From Klebsiella pneumoniae (GTDB taxonomy: Bacteria; Pseudomonadota; Gammaproteobacteria; Pseudomonadales; Azotimanducaceae), in assembly GCA_945878745.1 (NCBI GenBank), contig CAMDVY010000259.1:1-5092 (forward strand): a stretch of DNA of 5,092 nt, in the 5' to 3' direction. The notes beneath the pieces are model-generated. The model saw nothing but the letters and a program-made list of their open reading frames with translations, did no database searches and was not told the DNA's origin. Shown piece after piece: positions 1 to 5,092 of the stretch (positions are counted from its first letter, which is position 1; every line of letters starts with the position of its first letter). The translations under genes and the position numbers were made by a program.

Positions 1-646
1 TACGATGCAGGTTTTCTCGAGCCTTGCCGCTCGCGGTGTACTCGTAGGCGACAAAGGTAGTGAACTTGCCAGGCTCATTGTGTCGCTCTGCTGCCTCGAT
101 GACTTCCTGCCACGCCGATCGAATGATGGATTCGTCATAAAAATCCGGCAGTTTGCCTGTCTCGCTACGCAGGAACGGGATGATCTTCTGGAATACGGCC
201 AGACGCTCCGCCGGTGTTTTGGCGTTCTGTATCATCTTGCCAAACTCGTGCTGACCGGGCTTCGTGGCTGGGTCGTCCATGGCCCGGATCACGCCCATGA
301 ACAGGTCATGGTCGGTGACCGCTTCGAAGTCCAGTGGTTTCTTGAGTTGCATGTCGAAGCCACCTGGATGTTTCAGTGGCTCGCCTTTGGCGAATCGATA
401 GGCCGTGTCGGGCGTCGACCGCGTGCCAAAAATGTAGGCATCAAATGACAACTGCGTGTGCACGTGCAGGTCGCCATAGAGCGCCATCTTGTTGGCAGAT
501 TCAGGTATTGCAGGAGCCGCCTCAACAGCCGGTGTCTCGGGCGCCGCGACATTTTCAGAAGTCGCCTGCTCACCGCAGCCGGCCAATACCAACACCCCTG
601 CCAACATCAGCGCGTACGCGGAGCCGGTCTTGATCAATTGCTTCAC
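1..646 (-). CDS. DUF3604 family lipoprotein, putative metal-dependent hydrolase (partial, C-terminus beyond left edge)
   Basis: The frame is open from a GTG at 646 to the left edge, giving 215 visible residues. The N-terminus is a lipoprotein signal: basic Lys2 and Lys6, a hydrophobic core, then lipobox LAGC with Cys24. An Ala/Pro/Glu-rich linker (about 25-52) follows, as expected for a protein tethered to a membrane and facing the periplasm or the outside. The domain then opens with LYGDLHVHT (His61, His63), FDAYIFGTR (68-76), VTDHD (Asp112, His113) and AYEYTA (200-205). These are DUF3604 signatures, and the HxH plus DH pattern resembles PHP-type metal sites, so a metal-dependent hydrolase is a reasonable inference; the reaction is not known to me. 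Full-length members usually have about 600-700 residues, so roughly two thirds is missing. The GTG is chosen because it has a strong ribosome site, and the next ATG (codon 14) would destroy the signal peptide. It is the third gene of the leftward unit, 25 bp after the crotonase. Confidence 0.9.
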   Translation of the reverse strand, partial: MKQLIKTGSAYALMLAGVLVLAGCGEQATSENVAAPETPAVEAAPAIPESANKMALYGDLHVHTQLSFDAYIFGTRSTPDTAYRFAKGEPLKHPGGFDMQLKKPLDFEAVTDHDLFMGVIRAMDDPATKPGQHEFGKMIQNAKTPAERLAVFQKIIPFLRSETGKLPDFYDESIIRSAWQEVIEAAERHNEPGKFTTFVAYEYTASGKARENLHR

Positions 647-653
647 GTTCAGT

Positions 654-660
654 CTCCCCT
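654..660 (-). promoter_or_regulatory. Ribosome binding site that fixes the GTG start of the DUF3604 gene
   Basis: Read on the minus strand this is AGGGGAG, seven bases before the GTG at 646. It supports the unusual GTG start over the internal ATG at codon 14. It lies in the 25 bp gap after the crotonase stop, where no terminator-like hairpin is visible, so read-through from upstream genes is likely. Confidence 0.65.
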
Positions 661-671
661 CAGTCGGGTGG

Positions 672-1451
672 TTATTTTCGTTGGTTGCGTTCGTTGGTGA
701 ATCGGTCTCGGGCACCTTTTGCATCTTCGGAGGCCGCTGAGAGCTGACTCTGGTCAGCATCCGCATAACTGGCCGTGCGATTCAGCGCACCGGCGGTTGC
801 ATTCACAGCTTCCTTGATCATGCTCACTGCGATGGCAGGGATTTCCGCAGCGGCGCGCGCCATGCTCAGTGCCCGCTCGGCCACCTGCCCATCTGGCGCC
901 ACCTCCTCCACCAATCCCCAATCCAGTGCCTGTGGCGCGTACATGCGCTCACACAAGATGCAGATTCGCTTGGCGCGAGCCGGACCAACCAGATTGACGA
1001 GCCGCGGCAACGCGCCCCACTGCAGATTCAAGCCGATCTTTGCCTCGGGCACATACAGGAAGGCGCTCTCGCCCATGACTCGCCAGTCACACGCAAGTGG
1101 CAACGCGACACCTGCACCGACTGCAATTTTTTCTATGGCTGCAATGGTGATCTGAGGCATGGCTTCCCAGGCTTCACACAACCGCACGCCACGATAAAAC
1201 GACTGGCGACGGGCCAGCTCCGAAAGAGCAGCGCGTGTCCCAAGATCCTCCAGATCGGCACCTGCCGAAAAGTAGTTTCGACTGCCGGTCAACACCACCG
1301 CACGGGTTTCCAGATCTTCCTGAAAACTCCTCGCCACCTCAGTGAGCTCAAGGATCAACTTGCCATCAAACGCGTTGAGATTTTTCTTGCGATCAAAAGT
1401 GACCAGCGCAACCGGCCCCTGGTGTTCGATCGTGACGTAGTCGAGTTTCAT
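672..1451 (-). CDS. Enoyl-CoA hydratase/isomerase (crotonase) family protein
   Basis: 259 residues, a normal length for a single-domain crotonase. The family acts on acyl-CoA thioesters in the cytoplasm and stabilises the enolate with two backbone NH groups. The first oxyanion-hole segment is FSAGADLEDL (61-70). The second is AVGAGVALPLACD (110-122), followed by PEAKIGL (135-141) and LPRLV (148-152), all in the expected order. Aligned by eye to mammalian mitochondrial enoyl-CoA hydratase, the second catalytic Glu (Glu164) matches Glu136, but the first (Glu144) falls on Ala116. One-Glu crotonases include enoyl-CoA isomerases and other activities, so calling it a hydratase is unsafe. The C-terminus is a charged tail. 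The ATG at 1451 overlaps the upstream methyltransferase stop by one base, which supports the start and suggests translational coupling. The family is certain; the substrate is unknown. Confidence 0.92.
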   Translation of the reverse strand: MKLDYVTIEHQGPVALVTFDRKKNLNAFDGKLILELTEVARSFQEDLETRAVVLTGSRNYFSAGADLEDLGTRAALSELARRQSFYRGVRLCEAWEAMPQITIAAIEKIAVGAGVALPLACDWRVMGESAFLYVPEAKIGLNLQWGALPRLVNLVGPARAKRICILCERMYAPQALDWGLVEEVAPDGQVAERALSMARAAAEIPAIAVSMIKEAVNATAGALNRTASYADADQSQLSAASEDAKGARDRFTNERNQRK

Positions 1452-1465
1452 CAGACAGATTCCTC
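1449..1465 (-). promoter_or_regulatory. Overlapping stop/start (TGATG) with ribosome site inside the upstream gene
   Basis: On the minus strand GAGGA (1465-1461) sits nine bases before the crotonase ATG. The TGA of the methyltransferase (1453-1451) shares its last base with that ATG. This arrangement supports co-transcription and coupled translation of the two genes. Confidence 0.7.
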
Positions 1466-2473
1466 AGGAGGTTTGAAACCAGTGATGCGGGTCAGTGTCT
1501 CCGGGATGAACTCGTTAACGGTGATAGGGGTGAATCCGGCGGCGCGGAAATAGCCTTCGCAATCTGCGGTTGAATGCGCGAGACCGCTCGATCCGTTGAC
1601 CGCTTCTGACAATCCCCACAAGGCAGGCGCGAGAGGTCCGGTTTGATCCGCATCGATGCACTCACCGATCAAATGAAACTCACCACCGGGTAACAGGGCG
1701 TCGAACACCCGCTGAACCACTGCGGCGATGATGTCTCGTCCATACTGCGGCAGATTCGACGCCATGATGGCAACGTCTGCATCGAGGGGTAGCGCATCGA
1801 CAGTAAAGTCACACACCTCGGCGCTGAGCCGATCCGTCAGCCCATGTTGAGCGAAAAACTCCCGCGTCACCACCACCACACTGGGCAGGTCCAGTACGAC
1901 GCCGGTAATGGATGGGTGATTCTGGGCCGCGACGATGCAATAACAACCGGAGCCACCACCAAGATCCATGATCCGGTGACGACCTTCCAGGGACACCTGT
2001 TTGTGAAAGCGTCGCGCCGCCCCCATGCCCACAGAATAGGTTGCCTCGTGATAGGTTCGCGCGCGCTCGACTGTGAAACTGGCGTCGTACATGCCAAGCC
2101 GCGCGATGGCTTCGTCAGGTCGACGCAGGTTTTGTGTGAGCGCCCCCCACCCCTGCCAGCGCGGTTTGCCAAACAGCATCCATGGGCCTGCATACGCAGG
2201 GGATGAACGGACCAGAAAGCGCTGCACGTCTGGTGCATTGTGAAACCGATCACCTTTTCGCACGAGCAGCGTCATGGCGGTGAGCACGACCAACAGACGC
2301 TCCGCGTTGAGGACACTGATCCCACAACGCTTAGCCACTGCTGGCAAAGAATCGTGTCCTTCATCAATCGCCGAGAATACGTCCAGTTCCACCGCACTCA
2401 TCAGAGCGGCGGACTCCCAGAAGGCCTTGCTGATTCGCTGCAGACGAACCGTATCGACGCGTACTTCCCCCAT
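1451..2473 (-). CDS. Class I SAM-dependent methyltransferase, O-methyltransferase family 2 (COMT/CrtF-like)
   Basis: 340 residues, typical of the two-part small-molecule O-methyltransferases. An N-terminal winged-helix dimerisation region covers about 12-95 (AVELDVFSAI at 27-36, then a helix-turn-helix-like stretch ending near FHNAPDVQRFL). The SAM-binding fold follows: motif I MDLGGGSG (169-176), the acidic loop LDLPSV (194-199), and LLPGGEFHLIGE (260-271). It would transfer a methyl group from SAM to a small acceptor in the cytoplasm. The segment that normally carries the catalytic His (LHDW-type motif) reads NLPQYGRD (240-247), which puts Pro242 where the His is expected. The acceptor or even the chemistry may therefore be atypical. 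It is the first gene of the leftward unit and is coupled to the crotonase. The start at 2473 keeps the whole N-terminal domain, but its ribosome site is weak (GGAG 13 bases upstream). The fold is well supported; the substrate is not. Confidence 0.88.
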   Translation of the reverse strand: MGEVRVDTVRLQRISKAFWESAALMSAVELDVFSAIDEGHDSLPAVAKRCGISVLNAERLLVVLTAMTLLVRKGDRFHNAPDVQRFLVRSSPAYAGPWMLFGKPRWQGWGALTQNLRRPDEAIARLGMYDASFTVERARTYHEATYSVGMGAARRFHKQVSLEGRHRIMDLGGGSGCYCIVAAQNHPSITGVVLDLPSVVVVTREFFAQHGLTDRLSAEVCDFTVDALPLDADVAIMASNLPQYGRDIIAAVVQRVFDALLPGGEFHLIGECIDADQTGPLAPALWGLSEAVNGSSGLAHSTADCEGYFRAAGFTPITVNEFIPETLTRITGFKPPEESV

Positions 2474-2523
2474 CAGAGGAATGCTACTCCATCTCGATTG
2501 AAAAGCGTGACGGTTCGCTCAAC

Positions 2524-2541
2524 CCATGTTCCCGGACATGG
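2524..2541. repeat. 18 bp inverted repeat, candidate operator
   Basis: The sequence is CCATGT TCCCGG ACATGG. The six-base arms pair perfectly, and the inner T-G (wobble) and C-G pairs extend the symmetry, leaving a C-C mismatch at the centre. It lies 19 bp upstream of the TATGAT box, about where a -35 element or an activator site would be, and between two divergent genes. That makes a dimeric regulator site plausible. No copy was noticed elsewhere in the window, and a chance palindrome is possible. Confidence 0.4.
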
Positions 2542-2560
2542 CCAGCATCGCCTCGCCTGT

Positions 2561-2566
2561 TATGAT
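2561..2566 (+). promoter_or_regulatory. Putative -10 box (TATGAT) for the C-methyltransferase gene
   Basis: TATGAT matches five of six bases of the sigma-70 -10 consensus. The start codon is 44 bp downstream, which allows a short 5' leader. No good -35 hexamer is present at 16-18 bp (ATGGCC at 17 bp), so if real the promoter may need an activator, perhaps one bound at the inverted repeat just upstream. Confidence 0.4.
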
Positions 2567-2595
2567 CAGCGTTGCACAGGACTTGCCGAAGAAGG

Positions 2596-2600
2596 AAGGA
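2596..2600 (+). promoter_or_regulatory. Ribosome binding site deciding the C-methyltransferase start
   Basis: AAGGA lies nine bases before the ATG at 2610. The longer possible start at 2526 lies inside the inverted repeat and upstream of the -10-like box. It would add 28 residues that do not match the family's N-terminus, so 2610 is preferred. Confidence 0.7.
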
Positions 2601-2609
2601 ATACTGACC

Positions 2610-3839
2610 ATGGGGCACCACTGCCGATTCGCAGACACCGACGACCTGGAATTGATCCTGTCGCTCGGCCGACAGCCAATGTCCAACTCGTATCTCAAAG
2701 CGGATCAGCTGTCCAAGCCTGAACCCTTTTATCCACTGGATCTCTACGTTTCGCGATCGAGCATGCTGTGCCAGATTGAAGTCGTAGCGACCAGCGAAGA
2801 CATCTTCTCCGACTACGCCTATTTTTCGTCTTTCTCTGACTCGTGGCTCGAGCATTGCGCCCGTCATGTGGACAACATGATCAAGCGCTGCAATCTGGGC
2901 CCTGACAGCCTGGTGTATGAGGTTGCGAGCAACGACGGCTATCTGCTCAAGAATTTTGTTGCCCGTGGAATTCCGTGTCGAGGCATTGAGCCTGCCGCAA
3001 ATATTGCACAGGTTGCCAATCAAATTGGCGTACCCACCGAAGTGGCGTTCTGGGGCGAAAAGACTGGAAGACGCCTCGCCGCCGAACGGGGCAAGGCTGA
3101 CCTGATCCTTGCCAATAACGTGTATGCGCACGTGCCGACCCTGAACGATTTTGTCGAGGGCTTTCACCAGTCATTGAAACCGACTGGCATCTGCAGCATC
3201 GAAGTGGCACATCTTCTGCCCATGCTTGCGAACACCCTCTTCGATACCATCTACCACGAACACTTTTTCTATCACTCGCTGTTCGTGACGCGGAACATCA
3301 TGGCAGCCCATGGCATGCGCGTGTTTGACGTCGACGAGATACCGACCCACGGCGGTTCGATTCGGTTCTACGTCTGCCATGAGAATGATGCAACCCATCC
3401 CGACACACCGAACATCGAACGCGTCCTTGCCAAGGAAAAGGCAGCAGGACTCATGGGGCTGACACCTTACAAGGCGTTTGCTGCGCGCGTTGAGGGCATT
3501 CGCGATGACTTGCTCGCGTTCCTTCGCAATGCCAAAAAGGAAGGCAAGAAGGTGCTTGCCTATGGCGCGCCGGCGAAGGGCAATACCCTGCTCAACTACT
3601 GTGAAATCACGCCTGATCTGCTCGCCTACACCGTGGACCGTTCACCACACAAACAAGGTTTGTACCTGCCAGGCAGTCACCTGCCCATTCGCAGCCCGGA
3701 GGAAATGCTGGCCGACAAGCCGGACTACGTGCTCATTCTCCCCTGGAATCTGAAGGACGAGATTGTCAGCCAGCTCGACCCCATCAGGGCCTGGGGTGGT
3801 CGATGTGTCGTGCCGATTCCGAAGCTCGAGATCCGCTGA
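2610..3839 (+). CDS. Three-domain SAM-dependent C-methyltransferase (NovU/TcaB9-like family)
   Basis: 409 residues, the usual length of the family. Domain order: an N-terminal putative zinc-binding region (about 1-60, with LSLGRQPMSNSYL at 17-29), the FSDYAYFSSFSDSW segment (66-79), a Rossmann SAM domain with VYEVASNDGYLL (102-113) and LANNVYAHV (167-175), and a C-terminal domain with AYGAPAKGNTLLNY (317-330), TVDRSPHKQG (341-350) and LPWNLKDEI (377-385). YHEH (215-218) matches the Tyr/Glu/His active-site motif of TcaB9-type sugar C-3 methyltransferases, which methylate nucleotide-linked keto-deoxysugars in the cytoplasm. Family zinc domains normally carry two Cys pairs. Here only Cys5 and Cys54 remain near the expected places, with Ala8, Ser48 and Ser51 where other ligands are expected and His3/His4 close by. 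No nucleotide-sugar gene is in view, so a sugar substrate is only an inference. It is read alone and converges on the RidA gene. Confidence 0.9.
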   Translation: MGHHCRFADTDDLELILSLGRQPMSNSYLKADQLSKPEPFYPLDLYVSRSSMLCQIEVVATSEDIFSDYAYFSSFSDSWLEHCARHVDNMIKRCNLGPDSLVYEVASNDGYLLKNFVARGIPCRGIEPAANIAQVANQIGVPTEVAFWGEKTGRRLAAERGKADLILANNVYAHVPTLNDFVEGFHQSLKPTGICSIEVAHLLPMLANTLFDTIYHEHFFYHSLFVTRNIMAAHGMRVFDVDEIPTHGGSIRFYVCHENDATHPDTPNIERVLAKEKAAGLMGLTPYKAFAARVEGIRDDLLAFLRNAKKEGKKVLAYGAPAKGNTLLNYCEITPDLLAYTVDRSPHKQGLYLPGSHLPIRSPEEMLADKPDYVLILPWNLKDEIVSQLDPIRAWGGRCVVPIPKLEIR

Positions 3840-3861
3840 TCCCGGGATTCGTCAAACGACA
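3840..3861. other. 22 bp convergent junction without visible terminator
   Basis: The C-methyltransferase stop and the RidA stop are only 22 bp apart on opposite strands. The junction carries a 10 bp perfect palindrome (ATCCCGGGAT, 3839-3848), but with no loop and no T-run. I see no intrinsic terminator, so transcripts from the two sides may overlap at their 3' ends. Confidence 0.6.
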
Positions 3862-4302
3862 CTACTGAGCGGATTTGAACTCCGCCCAGCATTCGATTTC
3901 CAGCTTCGCCCCAAACGCAAGGCCTGCGGCGCCGAACGCACTGCGGGCCGGCTTGCGACCCGGAAAGTACGAAAGATAAACATCGTTGAATGCTGTCCAG
4001 TCATTCATGTCCGCGAGCATCACCGTGCACTTCACGACATCTGCCATCGACAGATCATTGGCTTCGACGATGGTCTTGATGTTCTCCATCGCCTGTCGCG
4101 CCTGTCCAGCCATACCACCTGGCGCAAGCGTCCGAGTCCCCGGCAGATTGCCGAGTTGACCTGAAAGCACCAGCAGATCGCCAGTACGCACCGCATCGGA
4201 AAACGGTAGTCCCAGCTCACTCGCCTGATCTTCTGCTGACACCATACTCATGGGTGCTGACAAGAGCGCACACAAGAGCCAAAGCGCTCGACTGCTTTTC
4301 AT
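3862..4302 (-). CDS. RidA/YjgF/UK114 family protein with export signal
   Basis: 146 residues: a signal peptide plus a RidA domain of about 120. RidA proteins are trimeric and hydrolyse reactive enamine/imine intermediates, releasing ammonia. Seen here are LSGQLGNLPG (46-55), the helix QARQAMENIKTIVE (67-80), VVKCTVMLADMNDW (89-102) and KPARSAFGAAGL (117-128) with Arg120, then LEIECWAEF (134-142) with Glu137. Arg120 and Glu137 correspond to the conserved ligand-binding Arg and the Glu of the VEIE-type motif. The N-terminus has Lys2, Arg5, a hydrophobic core (about 6-20) and a Val-Ser-Ala site before Glu24, so export to the periplasm is likely; canonical RidA is cytosolic. The frame stays open to 4392, but the ATG at 4302 is preferred. 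It forms an ATGA overlap with the VOC stop, has AGAGG eight bases upstream, and gives a clean signal peptide. It is the last gene of its unit. Confidence 0.9.
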   Translation of the reverse strand: MKSSRALWLLCALLSAPMSMVSAEDQASELGLPFSDAVRTGDLLVLSGQLGNLPGTRTLAPGGMAGQARQAMENIKTIVEANDLSMADVVKCTVMLADMNDWTAFNDVYLSYFPGRKPARSAFGAAGLAFGAKLEIECWAEFKSAQ

Positions 4303-4317
4303 GCAGAGCGACCTCTG
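4299..4317 (-). promoter_or_regulatory. ATGA overlap and ribosome site coupling VOC to RidA
   Basis: On the minus strand AGAGG (4316-4312) lies about nine bases before the RidA ATG (4302-4300), which overlaps the VOC TGA (4301-4299). This four-base overlap implies tightly linked expression and decides the RidA start. Confidence 0.7.
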
Positions 4318-4835
4318 ATGGGATCCTTGCCGTCCCAGTCCTTCGCGGCATGCGCGATCTGCGCAAACCTCTCCTCGACGCCCGGACTCCACGTCACGAC
4401 TTCGAGCATGCAGCCCATCAGCGGCCGAGTGTCGTAATAGGCAAACGACATATCGGGTCCGACCTTGCCAAGATTGGCTGCGGGATACCCGAGCTTTTCG
4501 AACCAGGCGGTATCCGCCTCGATGTCATGGGTCCAGACACACATATGGTGAAATCCGCTCGATCCCTTGGGCACGCTGTCCCGATAGGCACATTGATCGA
4601 CGGTCGGCTGGATAATCTCGATCTGAACGTTCCCGGCCTGGGCAATGCCGATGATCATGCCCAGTTTTGCAGGCTTGCCTCGATAGGTCATTTCGGTGAA
4701 TTGATCGTTGTACTCCGTGATGAAAAATGGGCCGACGCCCATTTCATTGGCCCACTTGAGGCACGCCTTCTCACAGTCTTCGACGACCCAGGCATTCTGG
4801 AACACCGTCCGGTCAGTTGGCAGTCGCTTCATCAT
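4299..4835 (-). CDS. VOC superfamily protein (glyoxalase/bleomycin resistance/dioxygenase fold)
   Basis: 178 residues with the two-module VOC layout (paired beta-alpha-beta-beta-beta units). Module one begins VFQNAWVVEDCEKA (11-24) and ends VQIEIIQP (70-77). Module two begins GFHHMCVWTHDIEA (94-107) and ends GCMLEVVTW (141-149). By eye the metal positions are Gln13 or Asn14, Glu73, His96 or His97, and Glu145. This resembles the methylmalonyl-CoA epimerase/glyoxalase-like subgroup, except that the first position is Gln/Asn where epimerases have His. Members bind a divalent metal and act on small carbonyl or CoA substrates in the cytoplasm; the reaction here is unknown. Two tandem ATGs (4835 and 4832) are both compatible with the AAGGGGGA site, so the exact start is uncertain by one residue. 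It follows the upstream gene by 9 bp and overlaps RidA by 4 bp. Confidence 0.88.
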   Translation of the reverse strand: MMKRLPTDRTVFQNAWVVEDCEKACLKWANEMGVGPFFITEYNDQFTEMTYRGKPAKLGMIIGIAQAGNVQIEIIQPTVDQCAYRDSVPKGSSGFHHMCVWTHDIEADTAWFEKLGYPAANLGKVGPDMSFAYYDTRPLMGCMLEVVTWSPGVEERFAQIAHAAKDWDGKDPIRGRSA

Positions 4836-4837
4836 CG

Positions 4838-4845
4838 TCCCCCTT
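4838..4845 (-). promoter_or_regulatory. Ribosome binding site for the VOC gene
   Basis: Read on the minus strand this is AAGGGGGA, starting inside the stop codon of the upstream gene. It stands two bases from the first ATG (4835) and five bases from the second (4832), so the second may be the main start. The tight fit to the upstream stop indicates a shared transcript. Confidence 0.6.
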
Positions 4846-5092
4846 CAGCTGTTACCCACGGATAACAAGTGGTCAATTACGGATGTCAGTTCTTCGACAG
4901 CTCGGTTATCGCCTTTCTCAAGCTGGCCAAAGAGACCCGCCAGCCGCCGTCGTTCACCCGCATCCATGTGGTCAAGCATCGACGGACTGGCCTGCGCCTC
5001 AAGGGCCAGCGCCGAGCGCTGTGCGTGGTTGCGCTCGCTGACCAGCTGATGATGCACCAGTGAACGTCCCAGGAGAACCCAGGGGAAGTTTG
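4845..5092 (-). CDS. Unrecognised protein, C-terminal 81 residues (N-terminus beyond right edge)
   Basis: The frame is open from the right edge to a TGA at 4847-4845. I read the GTG at 5057 as internal, because the frame continues upstream without a stop (FPWVLLGRSLVHHQL just before and across it) and no ribosome site precedes it. The visible part has a hydrophobic, Trp-containing start, then a charged and probably helical stretch (HMDAGERRRLAGLFGQLEK), and ends in AVEELTSVIDHLLSVGNS. No catalytic motif or signature is visible and I do not recognise the family; a helical C-terminal tail of a regulator or enzyme is possible. That the frame is coding is supported by the strand, the 9 bp spacing to the VOC start and the shared ribosome site. 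It is the upstream member of the VOC-RidA unit within the window. Confidence 0.6.
   Translation of the reverse strand, partial: NFPWVLLGRSLVHHQLVSERNHAQRSALALEAQASPSMLDHMDAGERRRLAGLFGQLEKGDNRAVEELTSVIDHLLSVGNS

Larger units (their letters stand above)
2474..2609. promoter_or_regulatory. Divergent intergenic region between the O-methyltransferase unit and the C-methyltransferase
   Basis: This 136 bp region separates two divergently read genes and should hold promoters for both. For the rightward gene a TATGAT box and a good ribosome site are visible. For the leftward unit I see only a weak pair (TTGAGC, 17 bp, AATCGA on the minus strand, about 2495-2523). An inverted repeat sits between the two. 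The assignment as a control region rests mainly on geometry. Confidence 0.5.

Noticed and set aside
5..448. 147-residue rightward open frame
   Set aside because: It is antisense to the DUF3604 gene, whose frame carries clear family motifs and a lipobox; it has no recognisable domain.
1844..2253. Open frames on both strands inside the O-methyltransferase gene
   Set aside because: Both lie within a gene with clear SAM-binding motifs in another frame; their low-complexity His/Arg/Cys content is typical of shadow frames.
2526..2609. 28-residue N-terminal extension of the C-methyltransferase
   Set aside because: The upstream ATG lies in the inverted repeat and before the -10-like box, and the added residues do not match the family. 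The ATG at 2610 has a good ribosome site.
2484..3167. 227-residue leftward open frame
   Set aside because: It is antisense to the C-methyltransferase, whose conserved motifs run through the same bases; no family features are seen.
3839..3848. Palindrome ATCCCGGGAT at the convergent junction as a terminator
   Set aside because: It has no loop and no following T-run on either strand, so it cannot form a standard intrinsic terminator.
4303..4392. 30-residue N-terminal extension of the RidA protein
   Set aside because: It would overlap the VOC gene by 94 bases, bury the signal peptide and ignore the ATGA junction and ribosome site at 4302.
4254..4865. 203-residue rightward open frame
   Set aside because: It lies opposite the VOC gene and the RidA start. 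Its length is explained by the GC-rich codon pattern of the real genes, and the translation shows no domain.
4845..5057. Stand-alone 70-residue gene starting at the GTG at 5057
   Set aside because: The frame continues open to the window edge with protein-like residues and no ribosome site before the GTG, so a C-terminal fragment of a longer gene is more likely.

Overview
The window reads as a protein-dense piece of a proteobacterial chromosome, probably a gammaproteobacterium. The reasons are a moderately high GC content by eye, Shine-Dalgarno-led genes packed with 1-4 bp overlaps, a classical lipoprotein signal, and a DUF3604 lipoprotein and crotonase of the kind common in marine and soil Proteobacteria. 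The taxonomic placement is an inference from style. No rRNA, tRNA, CRISPR, insertion sequence or phage gene was seen.

Layout: there are three transcription units. (1) A leftward unit occupies the left half. It holds a class I O-methyltransferase-like protein (2473 to 1451), a crotonase / enoyl-CoA hydratase-isomerase-fold protein (1451 to 672) and a DUF3604 lipoprotein (646 running off the left edge). The first two overlap by one base (TGATG) and the third follows after 25 bp. (2) A rightward single gene (2610 to 3839) encodes a three-domain C-methyltransferase of the NovU/TcaB9-like family. It is divergent from unit 1 across a 136 bp intergenic region that holds an inverted repeat and a -10-like box. 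(3) A leftward unit enters from the right edge. It holds the C-terminus of an unrecognised protein (stop at 4845), a VOC/glyoxalase-fold protein (4835 to 4299) and a secreted RidA-family protein (4302 to 3862). VOC and RidA overlap by 4 bp (ATGA). Unit 3 converges on the C-methyltransferase with only 22 bp between stop codons. No stretch over 300 bases lacks a gene; the longest gap is the 136 bp divergent region.

Functionally the window groups two different SAM-dependent methyltransferases, a crotonase-fold enzyme, a VOC enzyme, an exported RidA and an exported DUF3604 putative metal-dependent hydrolase. This mix suggests a small-molecule modification or degradation locus, but no substrate can be named from the sequence. 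Several enzymes depart from their family's expected active-site or metal residues. The O-methyltransferase-like protein has Pro where the general-base His is expected, the crotonase has Ala in place of one of the two hydratase glutamates, and the C-methyltransferase has lost most of its N-terminal zinc-ligand cysteines. These departures are the most interesting signal here. They rest on alignments made from memory and should be checked against real alignments.
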